Source: Dethiobacter alkaliphilus AHT 1
Lineage (GTDB): Bacteria > Bacillota > Dethiobacteria > Dethiobacterales > Dethiobacteraceae
DNA: 64,000 bases
Assembly: GCF_000174415.1 (NCBI RefSeq)
Contig: NZ_ACJM01000001.1
Coordinates: forward strand, 1-64,000
Direction of reading: 5' to 3'
Numbering within the stretch: position 1 is the stretch's first letter; each line of letters starts with the position of its first letter. Below, in pieces: positions 1-8,895 of the stretch. Position numbers and translations under genes: made by a program. The notes below the pieces were generated by a model that was not told the DNA's origin, searched no databases, and was given only the letters and a program-made list of their open reading frames with translations.

Positions 1-76
1 ATTTGCCAGATCCAGAGAAAACTACAGGGAAAAATAACAATATTTCTTAATAATTCTACAATACGTAGGAGAATGA

Positions 77-105
77 TTGTGAAATAGGTCTTTTTCATGT
101 ATAAT
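77..105 (+). promoter_or_regulatory. Sigma-A type promoter of the two-component operon
   Basis: TTGTGA at 77-82, a 17-base spacer and a perfect TATAAT at 100-105, 35 bases upstream of the response-regulator start. No other gene lies between, so it most likely drives the regulator-kinase pair. Confidence 0.65.
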
Positions 106-139
106 AACCTCATGAGCCTAGAGGAAAGTAGGGAGTGCC

Positions 140-835
140 TTGAGTGAAGGTCTGATTCTAATCGTAGATGATGAAGAACATATTCGTGAGTTGGTGCGTC
201 TGTACCTGGAAAAGGAAGGCTTTACCGTTGCCCTGGCTGCAGACGGAGAGGAAGCCGTGCAAAAAGCGAAATCAACCACTCCTCAGTTGATTATTCTTGA
301 TTTAATGCTTCCCAAGCTGGACGGTTGGGATGTTTGCCGTGAAGTGCGCAAGTTTTCCGAAGTGCCCATAATTATGCTAACTGCCAAAGGCGAAGAATTT
401 GATAAGGTTCTGGGCCTGGAGCTGGGAGCAGACGATTATTTAACCAAGCCCTTTTCTCCCCGTGAGCTGGTAGCCAGAGTAAAAGCAATTCTGCGCAGAG
501 CTACACCGGAGGAGCAGACTGACACCGAAGATGTGTTGACATTTCCGGGTTTGGCCATCAACCATTCTTCCCGGGAGGTCCATGTGGATGACCGGGAAGT
601 TACGCTGACGCCAAAAGAATTTGATTTGTTGTGGTTTTTGGCCACACACCCCGGAAAAGTCTTTACCCGCGAGCAGTTGCTGACTGCGGTTTGGGGTTAT
701 GACTACTATGGTGACCTGCGTACAGTGGATACCCATATTAAGCGACTTAGGGAAAAGGTGGAGCGGGACGGCAACACCCCCCACGTTAAAACTATCTGGG
801 GAGTTGGCTATAAGTTCGAGGTGCAGGAAAAATGA
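140..835 (+). CDS. OmpR/PhoP-family response regulator
   Basis: DNA-binding response regulator of 231 residues, presumably activated by the kinase encoded immediately downstream. The N-terminal receiver domain (about 1-120) has the acidic pair D10/D11, the phospho-acceptor D54 in ILDLMLP, T81 and the conserved K103 in TKPFSP. The C-terminal winged helix (about 130-228) has the usual ending with VDTHIKRLREK and VWGVGYKF-like motifs. The start is TTG at 140, preceded by a GGGAG ribosome site at 131-135. The stop overlaps the kinase start by four bases, so the two are translationally coupled. The architecture matches PhoP/WalR-like regulators; the stimulus cannot be read from sequence, so no gene symbol is assigned. 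Confidence 0.93.
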   Translation: MSEGLILIVDDEEHIRELVRLYLEKEGFTVALAADGEEAVQKAKSTTPQLIILDLMLPKLDGWDVCREVRKFSEVPIIMLTAKGEEFDKVLGLELGADDYLTKPFSPRELVARVKAILRRATPEEQTDTEDVLTFPGLAINHSSREVHVDDREVTLTPKEFDLLWFLATHPGKVFTREQLLTAVWGYDYYGDLRTVDTHIKRLREKVERDGNTPHVKTIWGVGYKFEVQEK

Positions 836-2595
836 AATCCAACATCTTCAGCAAACTGCTAACGACATATTTGGTGATCATTCTGATCACCTTATTTGTT
901 GTTAGCCTTTTTCTTACCCAGCTTTTTCAGACATACTTTTATAATGCCCGGGAAAGGGAACTGCGCATCCAGGGTGAACAGGTTTCCGGAATTATTGCCA
1001 ATGAAATTGCTGGTTTTCAGGATCCCCGGATTACTAATTATCTTATGTTAAGTCTGCAGAGTTTTCTCGACGCAGAGCTGCATTATTTGTGGCGAGAAGA
1101 ACTGCTTCTGGCCTCTTGTCCAGGTTTTGAAGAAACCGGTTTGCGTGTGCGCCTCACCGATGATGAGTTGTCGCAGGTTATGCAGGGCCAGTCTATCTCT
1201 AAAAGAATATTTTTGCCCGGCACAAATGAGCAGGTGGTTACGGTAGCTGTTCCCACAATGGTTATGAACGAAGTGGTGGGCGGTATTTTTCTTAACGCGC
1301 CTTTAACCGGAATTTCCGATACGGTGGGTCAGATGCGCCAGATGATTCTGTATGCGGGGGCACTGGCTACCCTACTGTCCATGATTGTGGGCTTCTTTAT
1401 GTCCAAATCAATTTCATTGCCTCTGCAGCAGATGAACCGGGCTGCACTGGAGGTGGCGGATGGAAATTACCAGCAGCAGGTTGAGGTTGCCTCCAGCGAT
1501 GAAGTGGGTCAGCTGGCCCACACCTTTAACTATATGTCCTCTACACTGCAGCAAACGGTAGAGGATTTGTCCCACGAAAAGTCTAAACTGGAAAACATCA
1601 TGCTAAGTATGAATGAAGGTGTAATGGCCATTGACGGGCAGGGAAAAGTTATTCTGGCCAACCCCCAGGCCCGCTCGCTTCTCAAGCTGAGTGAAACAGA
1701 TCTGACCGGCAAAGAGATAAGCTCTTTATTGCCTCAGGAAGAAATGAATCAGTTATTTATGGATGTAATTGCCAGCAGTGAAGTTCACTCCGCTGAATAC
1801 CAGGTGTTTGGCGGCAAGGTCCTTTCCCTGCAAATAGCCCCTCTGTACCGGAATAATCAGACCTGGGGTGCGGTGGGTATTCTGCAGGACGTAACGGAAG
1901 TGCGTCACTTAGAACAAATGCGGCGTGATTTTGTGGCCAATGTTTCCCATGAGTTAAGGACGCCCATGACCTCTATTCAGGGCTTTGTGGAGGCGCTGCT
2001 TGACGGATTGGCTGAGGATAAAGAAAGTCAGGACCGCTACCTTAATGTAATCTTGGATGAAACGGTACGGTTAAACCGATTAGTCAGTGACCTCTTAGAT
2101 CTCTCCCGCCTGGAGAAAGGGGAGGTGGGATGGCCCATGGAAACCATTGAGCTCAAGCCGTTGTTTGCCGATGTGGCATCTAAGCTGCAGCCCCAGGTTG
2201 CCAAACAGGAATTGTCGGTGGACATCGATACACCTGAAAACATTTCTGCGGTAACAGGAAACCGTGACCGGATTCAGCAGGTACTAATTAACCTGCTGGG
2301 TAACGCCATATCCTTTACACCTCCCGGTGGAAAAATAACCCTGTCTGCCAAAGATGTGGGCGATAAGGTTGAAGTTCAGGTAACCGACACCGGCATGGGT
2401 ATACCTCCGGAGGAGCAGGATAAAATCTGGGAACGCTTCCATAAGGTTGATAAGGCCCGTACACGCAGCTTTGGCGGGACCGGCCTGGGATTATCCATTG
2501 TAAAACAAATTGTGGATGCCCACGGCGGCGACGTAGGACTGGAGAGTACACCCGGCAAAGGCTCCACCTTCTATTTCACTCTTAAAAAAGCATAA
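832..2595 (+). CDS. PhoR/WalK-like sensor histidine kinase
   Basis: Membrane sensor kinase of 587 residues, partner of the preceding regulator. Visible order: a first membrane helix at about 9-30, an extracytoplasmic domain to about 165, a second helix at about 168-190, HAMP (about 192-245), PAS (about 255-350), HisKA with the phospho-acceptor H373 in VSHELRTP, and HATPase_c with the N box (INLLGNAISFTPPGG), DTGMGIP and GGTGLGLSIV. All catalytic boxes are intact. The HAMP-PAS-HisKA layout is that of PhoR and WalK of Firmicutes, but the linked genes are not phosphate or wall genes, so the signal is unknown. A strong terminator follows the stop. Confidence 0.93.
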   Translation: MKSNIFSKLLTTYLVIILITLFVVSLFLTQLFQTYFYNARERELRIQGEQVSGIIANEIAGFQDPRITNYLMLSLQSFLDAELHYLWREELLLASCPGFEETGLRVRLTDDELSQVMQGQSISKRIFLPGTNEQVVTVAVPTMVMNEVVGGIFLNAPLTGISDTVGQMRQMILYAGALATLLSMIVGFFMSKSISLPLQQMNRAALEVADGNYQQQVEVASSDEVGQLAHTFNYMSSTLQQTVEDLSHEKSKLENIMLSMNEGVMAIDGQGKVILANPQARSLLKLSETDLTGKEISSLLPQEEMNQLFMDVIASSEVHSAEYQVFGGKVLSLQIAPLYRNNQTWGAVGILQDVTEVRHLEQMRRDFVANVSHELRTPMTSIQGFVEALLDGLAEDKESQDRYLNVILDETVRLNRLVSDLLDLSRLEKGEVGWPMETIELKPLFADVASKLQPQVAKQELSVDIDTPENISAVTGNRDRIQQVLINLLGNAISFTPPGGKITLSAKDVGDKVEVQVTDTGMGIPPEEQDKIWERFHKVDKARTRSFGGTGLGLSIVKQIVDAHGGDVGLESTPGKGSTFYFTLKKA

Positions 2596-2600
2596 AAGAA

Positions 2601-2630
2601 GCCCTGCCGCATGCGGCAGGGCCTTTTTTT
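2601..2630 (+). terminator. Intrinsic terminator of the two-component operon
   Basis: Perfect 10-bp stem (GCCCTGCCGC / GCGGCAGGGC) with a two-base centre, followed by seven T residues, starting five bases after the kinase stop. Confidence 0.9.
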
Positions 2631-3024
2631 CATAGTGCCAGAAAATTATAACGCTTTGCAGATAGCGAAGCGTTATAGGTAAAAAAAAGCAACGTTTGCC
2701 ACAACGTTGCCTTGCGCTTCTTGCCACACAACCCACAATTGCGTGGCTTATAACTTATTATAACAAGCAAATGTGTCATGTTCGTGAACAAAGGATGAAC
2801 TCTTTCTTACATGCAAGAGATGAAATATTCACACTTTAACATAACTCTACCCCACAAATATGAGCAATTTGTGAATAAAAAATGAATTTTATGTTGCTTT
2901 TTTTTCCGATAAAGGTTTTTAGGTGCAGATAGCGAAATGTATTATCACTGCTTTAAAGGAACTATAAAGTATTTGCTTTTCTGGCATGGAAAAGCGCGCG
3001 TTCAAAGAGAAATGGGGGAGCGGC
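2631..3024. other. Intergenic region with hairpins upstream of the dGTPase-like gene
   Basis: No convincing gene. It holds repeat copy A, a perfect 8-bp hairpin GCAACGTT/AACGTTGC at 2689-2710, a GCCAC/GTGGC pair shortly after, and a further fragment GCAGATAGCGAA near 2927 that matches the core of the dispersed repeat. The remainder is AT-rich, and I see no clean promoter for the next gene. Confidence 0.5.
2644..2678 (+). repeat. Dispersed intergenic repeat, copy A (first hairpin only)
   Basis: Contains ATAACGCTTTGCAGATAGCG followed by AAGCGTTAT, a nearly perfect 12-bp hairpin around AGATA. It matches the first stem-loop of the longer repeats at 7751, 17317, 18610, 45298 and (inverted) 62337. 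The second hairpin is missing here. Confidence 0.6.
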
Positions 3025-4023
3025 ATGCTGCTGAGAAAAGAAGCGGAAGCCTGGGAAGAAAAGCTCCTGTGCCCCGGGGCGGCACGAAGTAATGATGCGG
3101 GTCGGGCCAGGCCGGAAGCTGAGTGTGATGTGCGTACAGCTTTTCAGCGTGACCGCGACAGAATAATTCATTCTAAAGCATTTCGGCGTTTGAAACATAA
3201 AACACAGGTTTTTATTGCTCCTGAAGGAGACCATTACAGAACCAGGTTAACTCATACTCTGGAAGTCTGTCAGATTGCCCGGACCGTTGCCCGAGCCCTT
3301 AAGCTAAATGAAGACCTGACGGAGGCCATTGCTTTAGGCCACGATCTGGGGCATACGCCTTTTGGCCACGCCGGTGAAGATATCCTCGATGCCACGCATG
3401 CCGGTGGCTTTAAGCACAATGAACAAAGCCTGCGTGTAGTAGATGTGTTGGAAAGGGATAAGGGGTTAAACCTTACAGAACAGGTTCGTGATGGAATTTT
3501 GCATCACACCGGTCCCTTTGTTCCGGCCACGCTGGAAGGACAGTTGGTAAAAATCTGTGACCGTGTTGCATATATTAATCATGACATTGATGATGCCCTG
3601 CGGGCCGGCATTTTAAACTTCAGCGATATGCCGGTGGCAGAAATCAGGATCTTAGGTGAGAACTCCTCTGTGCGTATTAACAGGATGGTCAAAGCAATGA
3701 TAGAAAATTCCTGGCAAAAAGAAGCCATTACCATTGGTGAGGAAATGACTGAAGCCATGAACAGCCTGCGTGATTTTATGTTCCGCTGTGTTTATATTGG
3801 CTCCAATGCCAAGAGGGAGGAGCATCGTGCCCGGCATGTAATTGAATCAGTATATAACTACTTGCTTGCCGAACCTGACTTTTTGCCGGAAGATTCCAAG
3901 CGCCGTATAGAGTCGGAAGGATTGCCGCAAACTGTTTGCGATTATGTGGCAGGCATGACCGATCGCTACATTTTAGCACGATATCATGAGTTTTTTTTGC
4001 CAAAGCCCTGGAAAAGTGCTTAA
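3025..4023 (+). CDS. Deoxyguanosinetriphosphate triphosphohydrolase-like protein (HD family)
   Basis: Predicted dNTP triphosphohydrolase of 332 residues that splits dNTPs into deoxynucleoside and triphosphate. The HD metal site is visible: H77 in THTLEV, the H106-D107 pair in GHDLGHTPFGH and the conserved acidic residue in INHDIDDALRAG. The N-terminus (MLLRKEAEAWEEKLL) and the RDRDRIIHSKAFRRL segment are typical of the clostridial dGTPase-like group. The ATG at 3025 is chosen over an in-frame ATG at 2986 because GGGGGAG precedes it at the right distance and the family starts here. In many Clostridia this gene lies just upstream of dnaG, as it does here. Substrate preference is not determinable. 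Confidence 0.9.
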   Translation: MLLRKEAEAWEEKLLCPGAARSNDAGRARPEAECDVRTAFQRDRDRIIHSKAFRRLKHKTQVFIAPEGDHYRTRLTHTLEVCQIARTVARALKLNEDLTEAIALGHDLGHTPFGHAGEDILDATHAGGFKHNEQSLRVVDVLERDKGLNLTEQVRDGILHHTGPFVPATLEGQLVKICDRVAYINHDIDDALRAGILNFSDMPVAEIRILGENSSVRINRMVKAMIENSWQKEAITIGEEMTEAMNSLRDFMFRCVYIGSNAKREEHRARHVIESVYNYLLAEPDFLPEDSKRRIESEGLPQTVCDYVAGMTDRYILARYHEFFLPKPWKSA

Positions 4024-4393
4024 AACGCAGTAATTAAGCAGAAAATCGTATAATAAGCAGGAAATGGTATATAATAAAGCACGTTAAATTATTTTATATT
4101 TATAAGTAAATGATAGGATTAATGTGAAAAAGAAGGAATCAAACAAGTGATGTAGAATAAAATGGTAAAGTTTGACGAACCAAAAAGGTTGTCAGGCAAA
4201 GGAGGAAACAGGCAGTCATTATGCTGTAAAGAGAGGCAAAGCAGGCTTTCACAGCCCAACAACCACCTCGTCTCTCTGCTTAGGGATGAGGTCTTTTATT
4301 GAAATTTATGACGGGAAAATTTTTGCAGGAATTTGCCGCATTTTGGCGAATAAATATGCCTCGACTGCCGTCAGGAATACGCAGGTGATATAA
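4024..4393 (+). other. Unexplained 370-base leader region upstream of dnaG
   Basis: Contains two TATAAT hexamers (4049-4054 and 4070-4075), neither with a good -35. An AT-rich stretch follows. Then comes a G/C-richer segment (about 4180-4300) with a hairpin ACCTCGTC...GATGAGGT followed by CTTTTATT, which resembles a weak attenuator. A 73-codon open frame (TTG at 4172) ends exactly at 4393 but has no ribosome site and no recognisable family, so it is not called as a gene. Confidence 0.4.
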
Positions 4394-6208
4394 ATGGAAG
4401 GGAATATCCCCAATGAGTTTGTTGATGAAGTCAGAACCCGCTTTGATGTGGTGGAACTGATTTCTGAATATGTTCAGCTAAAAAGGTCGGGCCGTAACTA
4501 TTTTGGACTTTGCCCGTTCCATGGCGAAAAAACTCCTTCCTTCAGTGTATCACAGGACAAACAAATTTTTCACTGCTTTGGCTGCGGCGAAGGAGGCAAT
4601 GTATTTTCCTTTCTGATGAAAATGGAAGGGATTCCCTTTCCCGAAGCAGTGAAAGAACTGGCCCGGCGTGCCGGCATGCAGTTGCCCAGCACGGTAAGTT
4701 CAGTGGCAGCACAGCGGGCCGAGCAGAAAAAAAGTCGATTACGCGAAGCCATGGCCTGGGCGGATAAATACTATCGTTACTGGTTGCAGCATCAGGATGG
4801 CGCAAAAGCACTGCACTATCTGGAGAAGCGCGGCCTGACCCGGGAGATTATAGAAAGTTTTGGTTTGGGCTTTGCCCCTAACCGCTGGGAAGCGGTTAAG
4901 CAATTTTTGAGAAAAAAAGACTTTACTGAACGCGAGCTGCTGGATGCAGGACTGTTAAGTGACAATCCTAAAAAAACTTATGACCGCTTTAGAAATCGCA
5001 TTACTTTTCCCATTTGCAGCCCACGGGGTGAAACAATCGCTTTTGGCGGCCGGATCCTTGATGATGGTGAGCCTAAGTATCTCAACTCCCCGGAAACGCC
5101 ATTATTTGATAAAGGCAAAAATCTTTACGCCATCCACCTGGCACGCGAAGCGATTCGTCGTGAAAAGCAGGCAATAATATTTGAAGGATATATGGATGTC
5201 ATTGCAGCGCATCAGGCAGGAGTGACCAATGCTGTGGCTTCCCTGGGCACATCTTTGACAGAAGCCCAGGCCAGGCTGTTGCGCAGCCAGGCTGAGGAAG
5301 TGGTTATTGTTTATGATGCTGATGCCGCCGGCCAGGCTGCCACGTGGCGCGGACTGCAAATTCTTAAATCAGCAGGCTGTCTGGTGAAAGTTGGCCGCTT
5401 ACCTGCCGGGATGGATCCCGATGATTATATCCGCCGCCATGGTGGGGATGCCTTTCGCAAAGATATTATCGGAGAGGCACTGCTTCTTGTAGACTACCAG
5501 ATGGCCAGTTTGGCCCAGCAGTATTCTTTGGACAAAGATGAAGACAGAATTCGCCTGTTCAATAAAATCAGTGAAATTTTGGCTTCTGTGGATAATGCCA
5601 TGGAACGGGAAGACTATGTAACAAAGGCTGCAGCCATGCTTAAGCTTCCTGCCACTGCAGTTCGCGAAGAGTTAAACAAAAAGAAACAGTCAGCCTCCAG
5701 GCCACACAGTCAGACCCGCAAATCCTCAACTATTAAACCTTCTTTGCAAAGAGAAACCGCGGCCCAAAAGGCGCCCATGCAAATCATTGCTTTGTGGGGC
5801 CGGTTCCCCTCACTGATTGAAGAATCTGCCGGACAACTGGAAGAAGAAGATTTTCCGGCCGAACTTATACCCGCCTTTTTAGAAGCACAGAAAGAAAAAG
5901 CAAGTTTTTCGGCAGCACGGCTGCTTGATTCCCTGCAAGAGGAAAAACACCGGCAAACTCTTAGCCGTTTGTTAATACATGAAGAATATGACGAAAAAAT
6001 CGCTAAAAAAGCGATCGACGATTGTATCAGACTTTTGAAATGTGTCCGTATCGCCCGCCAACGCAAGGAACTGGAAGCGCAAATGGCGAGTTTGGACCCC
6101 GTCGCTGCGAAAGGGGAAATAAACGAGTTGTCAAAAAAATGGTTGGAACTACGCAAGCTGGAAGAAACAATTAATCATCCCAGGGAAGGAGGGAAAGGTG
6201 TTGGCTAA
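4394..6208 (+). CDS. dnaG: DNA primase
   Basis: Replicative primase of 604 residues that makes RNA primers at the fork together with DnaB. The N-terminal CHC2 zinc finger is complete (C40, H43, C61, C64), followed by the RNA polymerase core and the Toprim domain with E264 in FEGYMD and D308/D310 in YDADAAGQ. The C-terminal helicase-binding region is less conserved and charged. The start is the ATG at 4394. The ribosome site is not obvious beyond CAGGTGATA just upstream. The gene runs directly into rpoD with an 11-base overlap, the classical macromolecular-synthesis operon order in Firmicutes. Length is normal for the family. Confidence 0.97.
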   Translation: MEGNIPNEFVDEVRTRFDVVELISEYVQLKRSGRNYFGLCPFHGEKTPSFSVSQDKQIFHCFGCGEGGNVFSFLMKMEGIPFPEAVKELARRAGMQLPSTVSSVAAQRAEQKKSRLREAMAWADKYYRYWLQHQDGAKALHYLEKRGLTREIIESFGLGFAPNRWEAVKQFLRKKDFTERELLDAGLLSDNPKKTYDRFRNRITFPICSPRGETIAFGGRILDDGEPKYLNSPETPLFDKGKNLYAIHLAREAIRREKQAIIFEGYMDVIAAHQAGVTNAVASLGTSLTEAQARLLRSQAEEVVIVYDADAAGQAATWRGLQILKSAGCLVKVGRLPAGMDPDDYIRRHGGDAFRKDIIGEALLLVDYQMASLAQQYSLDKDEDRIRLFNKISEILASVDNAMEREDYVTKAAAMLKLPATAVREELNKKKQSASRPHSQTRKSSTIKPSLQRETAAQKAPMQIIALWGRFPSLIEESAGQLEEEDFPAELIPAFLEAQKEKASFSAARLLDSLQEEKHRQTLSRLLIHEEYDEKIAKKAIDDCIRLLKCVRIARQRKELEAQMASLDPVAAKGEINELSKKWLELRKLEETINHPREGGKGVG

Positions 6209-7319
6209 AGGTTTGGAAAAAGCAGAGCAGCTCAAATTGATTCAGGATGAACTCGTACAGCGCGGTAAAAAACGCGGCCTGCTCACATATAAAGAAATCA
6301 TTGAGCCGCTGCAGGAAATGGATTTATCTGCCGAAGAAATTGATGAGTTTTACGATCACCTCTCCCGCCTCGGTGTGGACGTTGTGGATGACGTGGCCGA
6401 ACTGGAAACGCTGGATGTGGATGAAGAAACCATCAAGGAAGAAGAAGATACACCCGAAGAAGAAATCGATTTGACCGTACCTGAGGGCATTGGCGTTAAC
6501 GATCCCGTCCGCATGTATCTCAAGGAAATCGGTAAAATCCCCCTGCTTAGCTCCGATGAAGAAATAGCGCTGGCTAAGCGAATGGAAGCAGGGGATGAAG
6601 AAGCAAAGCGCCGCCTGGCCGAAGCTAACCTTCGCCTGGTCGTTAGTATTGCCAAAAAATATGTGGGCCGCGGTATGCTGTTTTTGGACTTAATCCAGGA
6701 AGGTAACCTGGGCCTGATTAAAGCGGTAGAGAAGTTTGACTACCGTAAAGGTTATAAATTCAGTACCTATGCCACCTGGTGGATTCGGCAGGCCATAACC
6801 CGCGCCATCGCAGACCAGGCGCGGACCATCCGCATTCCCGTTCATATGGTGGAAACCATCAATAAACTTATCCGCGTTTCCCGGCAATTGGTGCAGGAGT
6901 TGGGCCGCGAGCCTGCTCCCGATGAAATAGCCCATGTTATGAATATCTCTGAGGAGCGCGTCCGGGAGATTTTAAAAATTGCTCAGGAGCCGGTTTCCCT
7001 GGAAACGCCTATTGGTGAGGAAGACGATTCCCATTTGGGCGACTTTATTGAAGATCAGGATGTGCAGGCTCCCGCCGAAGCAGCAGCCTTTGAACTTTTA
7101 AAAGAACAGCTGGATGATGTTTTGGAGACTCTTACACCACGGGAGAAAAAAGTGCTGACCCTGCGGTTCGGGCTGGAAGACGGCCGCTCCCGTACCCTTG
7201 AAGAAGTAGGCCAGGTATTTGGCGTAACCCGGGAACGTATCCGGCAGATTGAAGCCAAAGCTTTACGCAAATTGCGTCATCCCATGCGCAGTAAGCGCCT
7301 GAAAGATTACCTGGAATAA
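6198..7319 (+). CDS. rpoD: RNA polymerase principal sigma factor (sigma-70/SigA)
   Basis: Housekeeping sigma factor of 373 residues. Region 1.1 lies at about 10-70, followed by an acidic linker. Region 1.2 ([14 protein letters not shown]) comes next, then region 2 with the -10-binding helix ([17 protein letters not shown]), region 3, and region 4 with the helix-turn-helix ([19 protein letters not shown]). The GTG at 6198 is used; it overlaps the end of dnaG and follows GGAAGGAGGGAAA, and a TTG three bases later is possible. Region 4.2 and 2.4 are standard, which agrees with the TTGACA/TATAAT promoters seen in this window. Length is typical of the short Firmicutes SigA. Confidence 0.97.
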   Translation: MLAKGLEKAEQLKLIQDELVQRGKKRGLLTYKEIIEPLQEMDLSAEEIDEFYDHLSRLGVDVVDDVAELETLDVDEETIKEEEDTPEEEIDLTVPEGIGVNDPVRMYLKEIGKIPLLSSDEEIALAKRMEAGDEEAKRRLAEANLRLVVSIAKKYVGRGMLFLDLIQEGNLGLIKAVEKFDYRKGYKFSTYATWWIRQAITRAIADQARTIRIPVHMVETINKLIRVSRQLVQELGREPAPDEIAHVMNISEERVREILKIAQEPVSLETPIGEEDDSHLGDFIEDQDVQAPAEAAAFELLKEQLDDVLETLTPREKKVLTLRFGLEDGRSRTLEEVGQVFGVTRERIRQIEAKALRKLRHPMRSKRLKDYLE

Positions 7320-7348
7320 CTTCCAGAAATTATTAGTCATATATGGGG

Positions 7349-7377
7349 TTGACGAACAGCAAATATTTCGCTATAAT
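7349..7377 (+). promoter_or_regulatory. Strong sigma-A promoter of the tRNA cluster
   Basis: TTGACG at 7349-7354, 17-base spacer, TATAAT at 7372-7377. It lies 75 bases upstream of the first tRNA and downstream of rpoD, so it is most likely a dedicated stable-RNA promoter. Confidence 0.85.
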
Positions 7378-7451
7378 AGGCAATGCACTACTGAACAAGC
7401 TTCAAGCGGTAGCGCACGTAACCTGGTGGATTTTGTCTACTCGGTAAGCCT

Positions 7452-7527
7452 GGGCCCATAGCTCAACGGTTAGAGCTCCCGGCTCATAACCGGTCGGTTC
7501 TAGGTTCGAATCCTAGTGGGCCCACCA
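7452..7527 (+). tRNA. tRNA with CAU anticodon (Met elongator or lysidine-type Ile)
   Basis: 76-base cloverleaf with acceptor stem GGGCCCA/TGGGCCC, anticodon loop CTCATAA, TTCGAAT T-loop and encoded CCA. The CAU anticodon could be elongator Met or the Ile2 species modified by TilS. It lacks the initiator features (three G-C pairs closing the anticodon stem and an unpaired acceptor end). The CTCATAA loop with a CGG/CCG stem leans to Ile2, but I cannot settle it by eye. Confidence 0.93.
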
Positions 7528-7541
7528 AAATATCTTAATAT

Positions 7542-7616
7542 GGCCCCTTGGTCAAGCGGTCAAGACACCGGCCTTTCACGCCGGTAACACGGGTTCGATT
7601 CCCGTAGGGGTCACCA
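7542..7616 (+). tRNA. tRNA-Glu (UUC)
   Basis: 75-base cloverleaf starting GGCCCCTTGGTC, anticodon stem CCGGC/GCCGG around CTTTCAC, GTTCGATTC T-arm and encoded CCA. The anticodon TTC specifies glutamate. Confidence 0.96.
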
Positions 7617-7619
7617 TTA

Positions 7620-7695
<76 letters not shown>

Positions 7696-7704
7696 TGTAA
7701 ACAC

Positions 7705-7743
7705 AGCAGTCATCAGTTGAACACTGATGACTGCTTTTTTTTT
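7705..7743 (+). terminator. Intrinsic terminator of the tRNA operon
   Basis: Stem AGCAGTCATCAGT / ACTGATGACTGCT with a TGAAC loop and a run of nine T residues, ten bases after the last tRNA. Confidence 0.9.
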
Positions 7744-7750
7744 ACTGCTG

Positions 7751-7834
7751 AAATTATAACGCTTCGCAGATAGCGAAGTTGCTAATGTAAGCAGTACGCG
7801 CTGAGGAAACCGAAAGAGCGCGCTTTTCTTGTTA
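7751..7834 (+). repeat. Dispersed two-hairpin intergenic repeat, copy B
   Basis: First hairpin ATAACGCTTCGCAGATAGCG.AAG, then TGCTAATGTAAGCAGTA, then a second stem CGCGC/GCGCG around TGAGGAAACCGAAAGA and the tail CTTTTCTTGTT. Nearly identical to copy C at 17317. It lies directly after the tRNA terminator. Confidence 0.75.
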
Positions 7835-7885
7835 CGGGCAGGATTTGCGACCCATTTGTTGTATTAGTATGGAAACTAATTTTAC

Positions 7886-7914
7886 TTGACAAGCGAACAC
7901 CTGTTTGCTATGGT
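7886..7914 (+). promoter_or_regulatory. Sigma-A promoter of the coiled-coil gene
   Basis: TTGACA at 7886-7891, 17-base spacer and TATGGT at 7909-7914, 36 bases before the start codon. Confidence 0.7.
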
Positions 7915-7949
7915 CTGGTTAGGAAATAAATGCAATTGGAGGTGACAAG

Positions 7950-8378
7950 GTGAATACCGAAAACTTTCAGGAAATGGTATTGGAGCAACTGCAGACTCTA
8001 ACCCAATTGCAGCATGAAAACAAAGCAGAATTAGGTGTACTAAAGTCCGACGTCAGCGAGCTAAGAGGCGATGTAGGCGTACTAAAGTCCGATGTCAGCG
8101 AGCTAAGAGGCGATGTAGGTGTACTAAAGTCCGACGTCAACGGTCTAAAGGGGGATGTAAGTACACTTCAGACCGGCCTCAACAACTTGGAAAAAGGACA
8201 GGCGTATTTGCAAAAACAGTTGGATGCGGTTAAACAACAGTTGTCACGTAACACAGAGATGCTGTACAATGTGGCCACCAAGGATGACATCAAAGCACTG
8301 AACAAGCGAATCGACTTTACTCTGGATAAGATACAAAAAACTGAAGAAGAAGTATATATGTTGGCCCATGAAAGTTAA
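7950..8378 (+). CDS. Coiled-coil protein with 14-residue internal repeats
   Basis: Protein of 142 residues of no recognised function. It is almost entirely helical and charged. Residues about 28-72 contain three copies of a 14-residue unit of the type LKSDVSELRGDVGV (the third diverged), with leucine/valine at heptad-like spacing, so a long coiled coil or oligomerisation rod is likely. There is no signal peptide, membrane segment or cysteine. GTG start at 7950 with GGAGGTGA upstream, own promoter at 7886 and own terminator at 8388, so it is monocistronic. Similar repeat-bearing coiled-coil proteins occur in other Firmicutes without assigned function. Confidence 0.8.
   Translation: MNTENFQEMVLEQLQTLTQLQHENKAELGVLKSDVSELRGDVGVLKSDVSELRGDVGVLKSDVNGLKGDVSTLQTGLNNLEKGQAYLQKQLDAVKQQLSRNTEMLYNVATKDDIKALNKRIDFTLDKIQKTEEEVYMLAHES
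8037..8162 (+). repeat. 42-bp tandem repeat inside the coiled-coil gene
   Basis: Three units with period 42 (starts at 8037, 8079, 8121), each beginning GTACTAAAGTCCGA. The first two are nearly identical in DNA and the third is diverged in its second half. The near identity points to recent in-frame duplication. Confidence 0.85.
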
Positions 8379-8387
8379 AATCTTTTT

Positions 8388-8424
8388 AGAACGGCAGGAG
8401 GTAGACTCCGGCCGTTCTTTTTTT
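8388..8424 (+). terminator. Intrinsic terminator after the coiled-coil gene
   Basis: AGAACGGC...GCCGTTCT stem with a 15-base loop, followed by a T run. Confidence 0.8.
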
Positions 8425-8430
8425 AGGCCG

Positions 8431-8452
8431 AAAATTATAACGCTTTCCTTAT
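8431..8452 (+). repeat. Fragment of the dispersed repeat
   Basis: AAAATTATAACGCTTTCC matches the left end of the dispersed two-hairpin repeat and then diverges, so it looks like a truncated copy directly after a terminator. Confidence 0.45.
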
Positions 8453-8559
8453 GTTTCCTGAGAGAAGGGAAATAATAAATTCATGTGGAAGTACTTTCCT
8501 GTCGGACATTCGTGTCATAATTCGCTGCAAATTACCTGATGGGAAAAGGAGGTATTACA

Positions 8560-8895
8560 ATGACAGAAAAAATTAATACCGATGACGCTAATTTTGTGGA
8601 AGACCCCCGCTATAAACAGTGCAACAGGGAAGCATTGCTGGGCCTTGGCCTGGGGATTGCCAACTTTATCTGGTGGTTTGCCTGGGGCTATGGCTTTGGC
8701 TCTCAACCGGTGGAGGGATATACTTATATTTTAGGATTTCCCCTCTGGTTTTTCATGAGCTCAATTGTAGGGGCCATTTTGTTTACCGTTCTGGCCATAA
8801 TTATGGTAAGAAAATACTTCCGGGACATGCCTCTTGGCCCTCTCGAAGAAGACGATCTAAAGGAGTTGCAGGAGGGGGGAAGAGAGCATGGCTGA
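8560..8895 (+). CDS. YhdT/DUF997 family small membrane protein
   Basis: Membrane protein of 111 residues with two predicted helices (about 27-47 and 66-90) in the arrangement of the DUF997/YhdT family, which is regularly encoded next to the sodium/pantothenate symporter PanF. The ATG at 8560 follows AAAGGAGGT with good spacing; an in-frame ATG at 8539 would place the start before this ribosome site. The stop overlaps the panF start by eight bases, so the pair is coupled. A helper role for the symporter is inferred from conserved neighbourhood only. Confidence 0.85.
   Translation: MTEKINTDDANFVEDPRYKQCNREALLGLGLGIANFIWWFAWGYGFGSQPVEGYTYILGFPLWFFMSSIVGAILFTVLAIIMVRKYFRDMPLGPLEEDDLKELQEGGREHG

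Noticed and set aside
4172-4393. 73-codon ORF just upstream of dnaG
   Set aside because: TTG start without a ribosome site, no family resemblance, low coding character; kept only as part of the unexplained leader.
7696-7950. CRISPR-like arrangement of the repeated hairpins near 7750-7840
   Set aside because: Only single copies at distant sites, no regular spacers and no cas genes; they are dispersed intergenic repeats.
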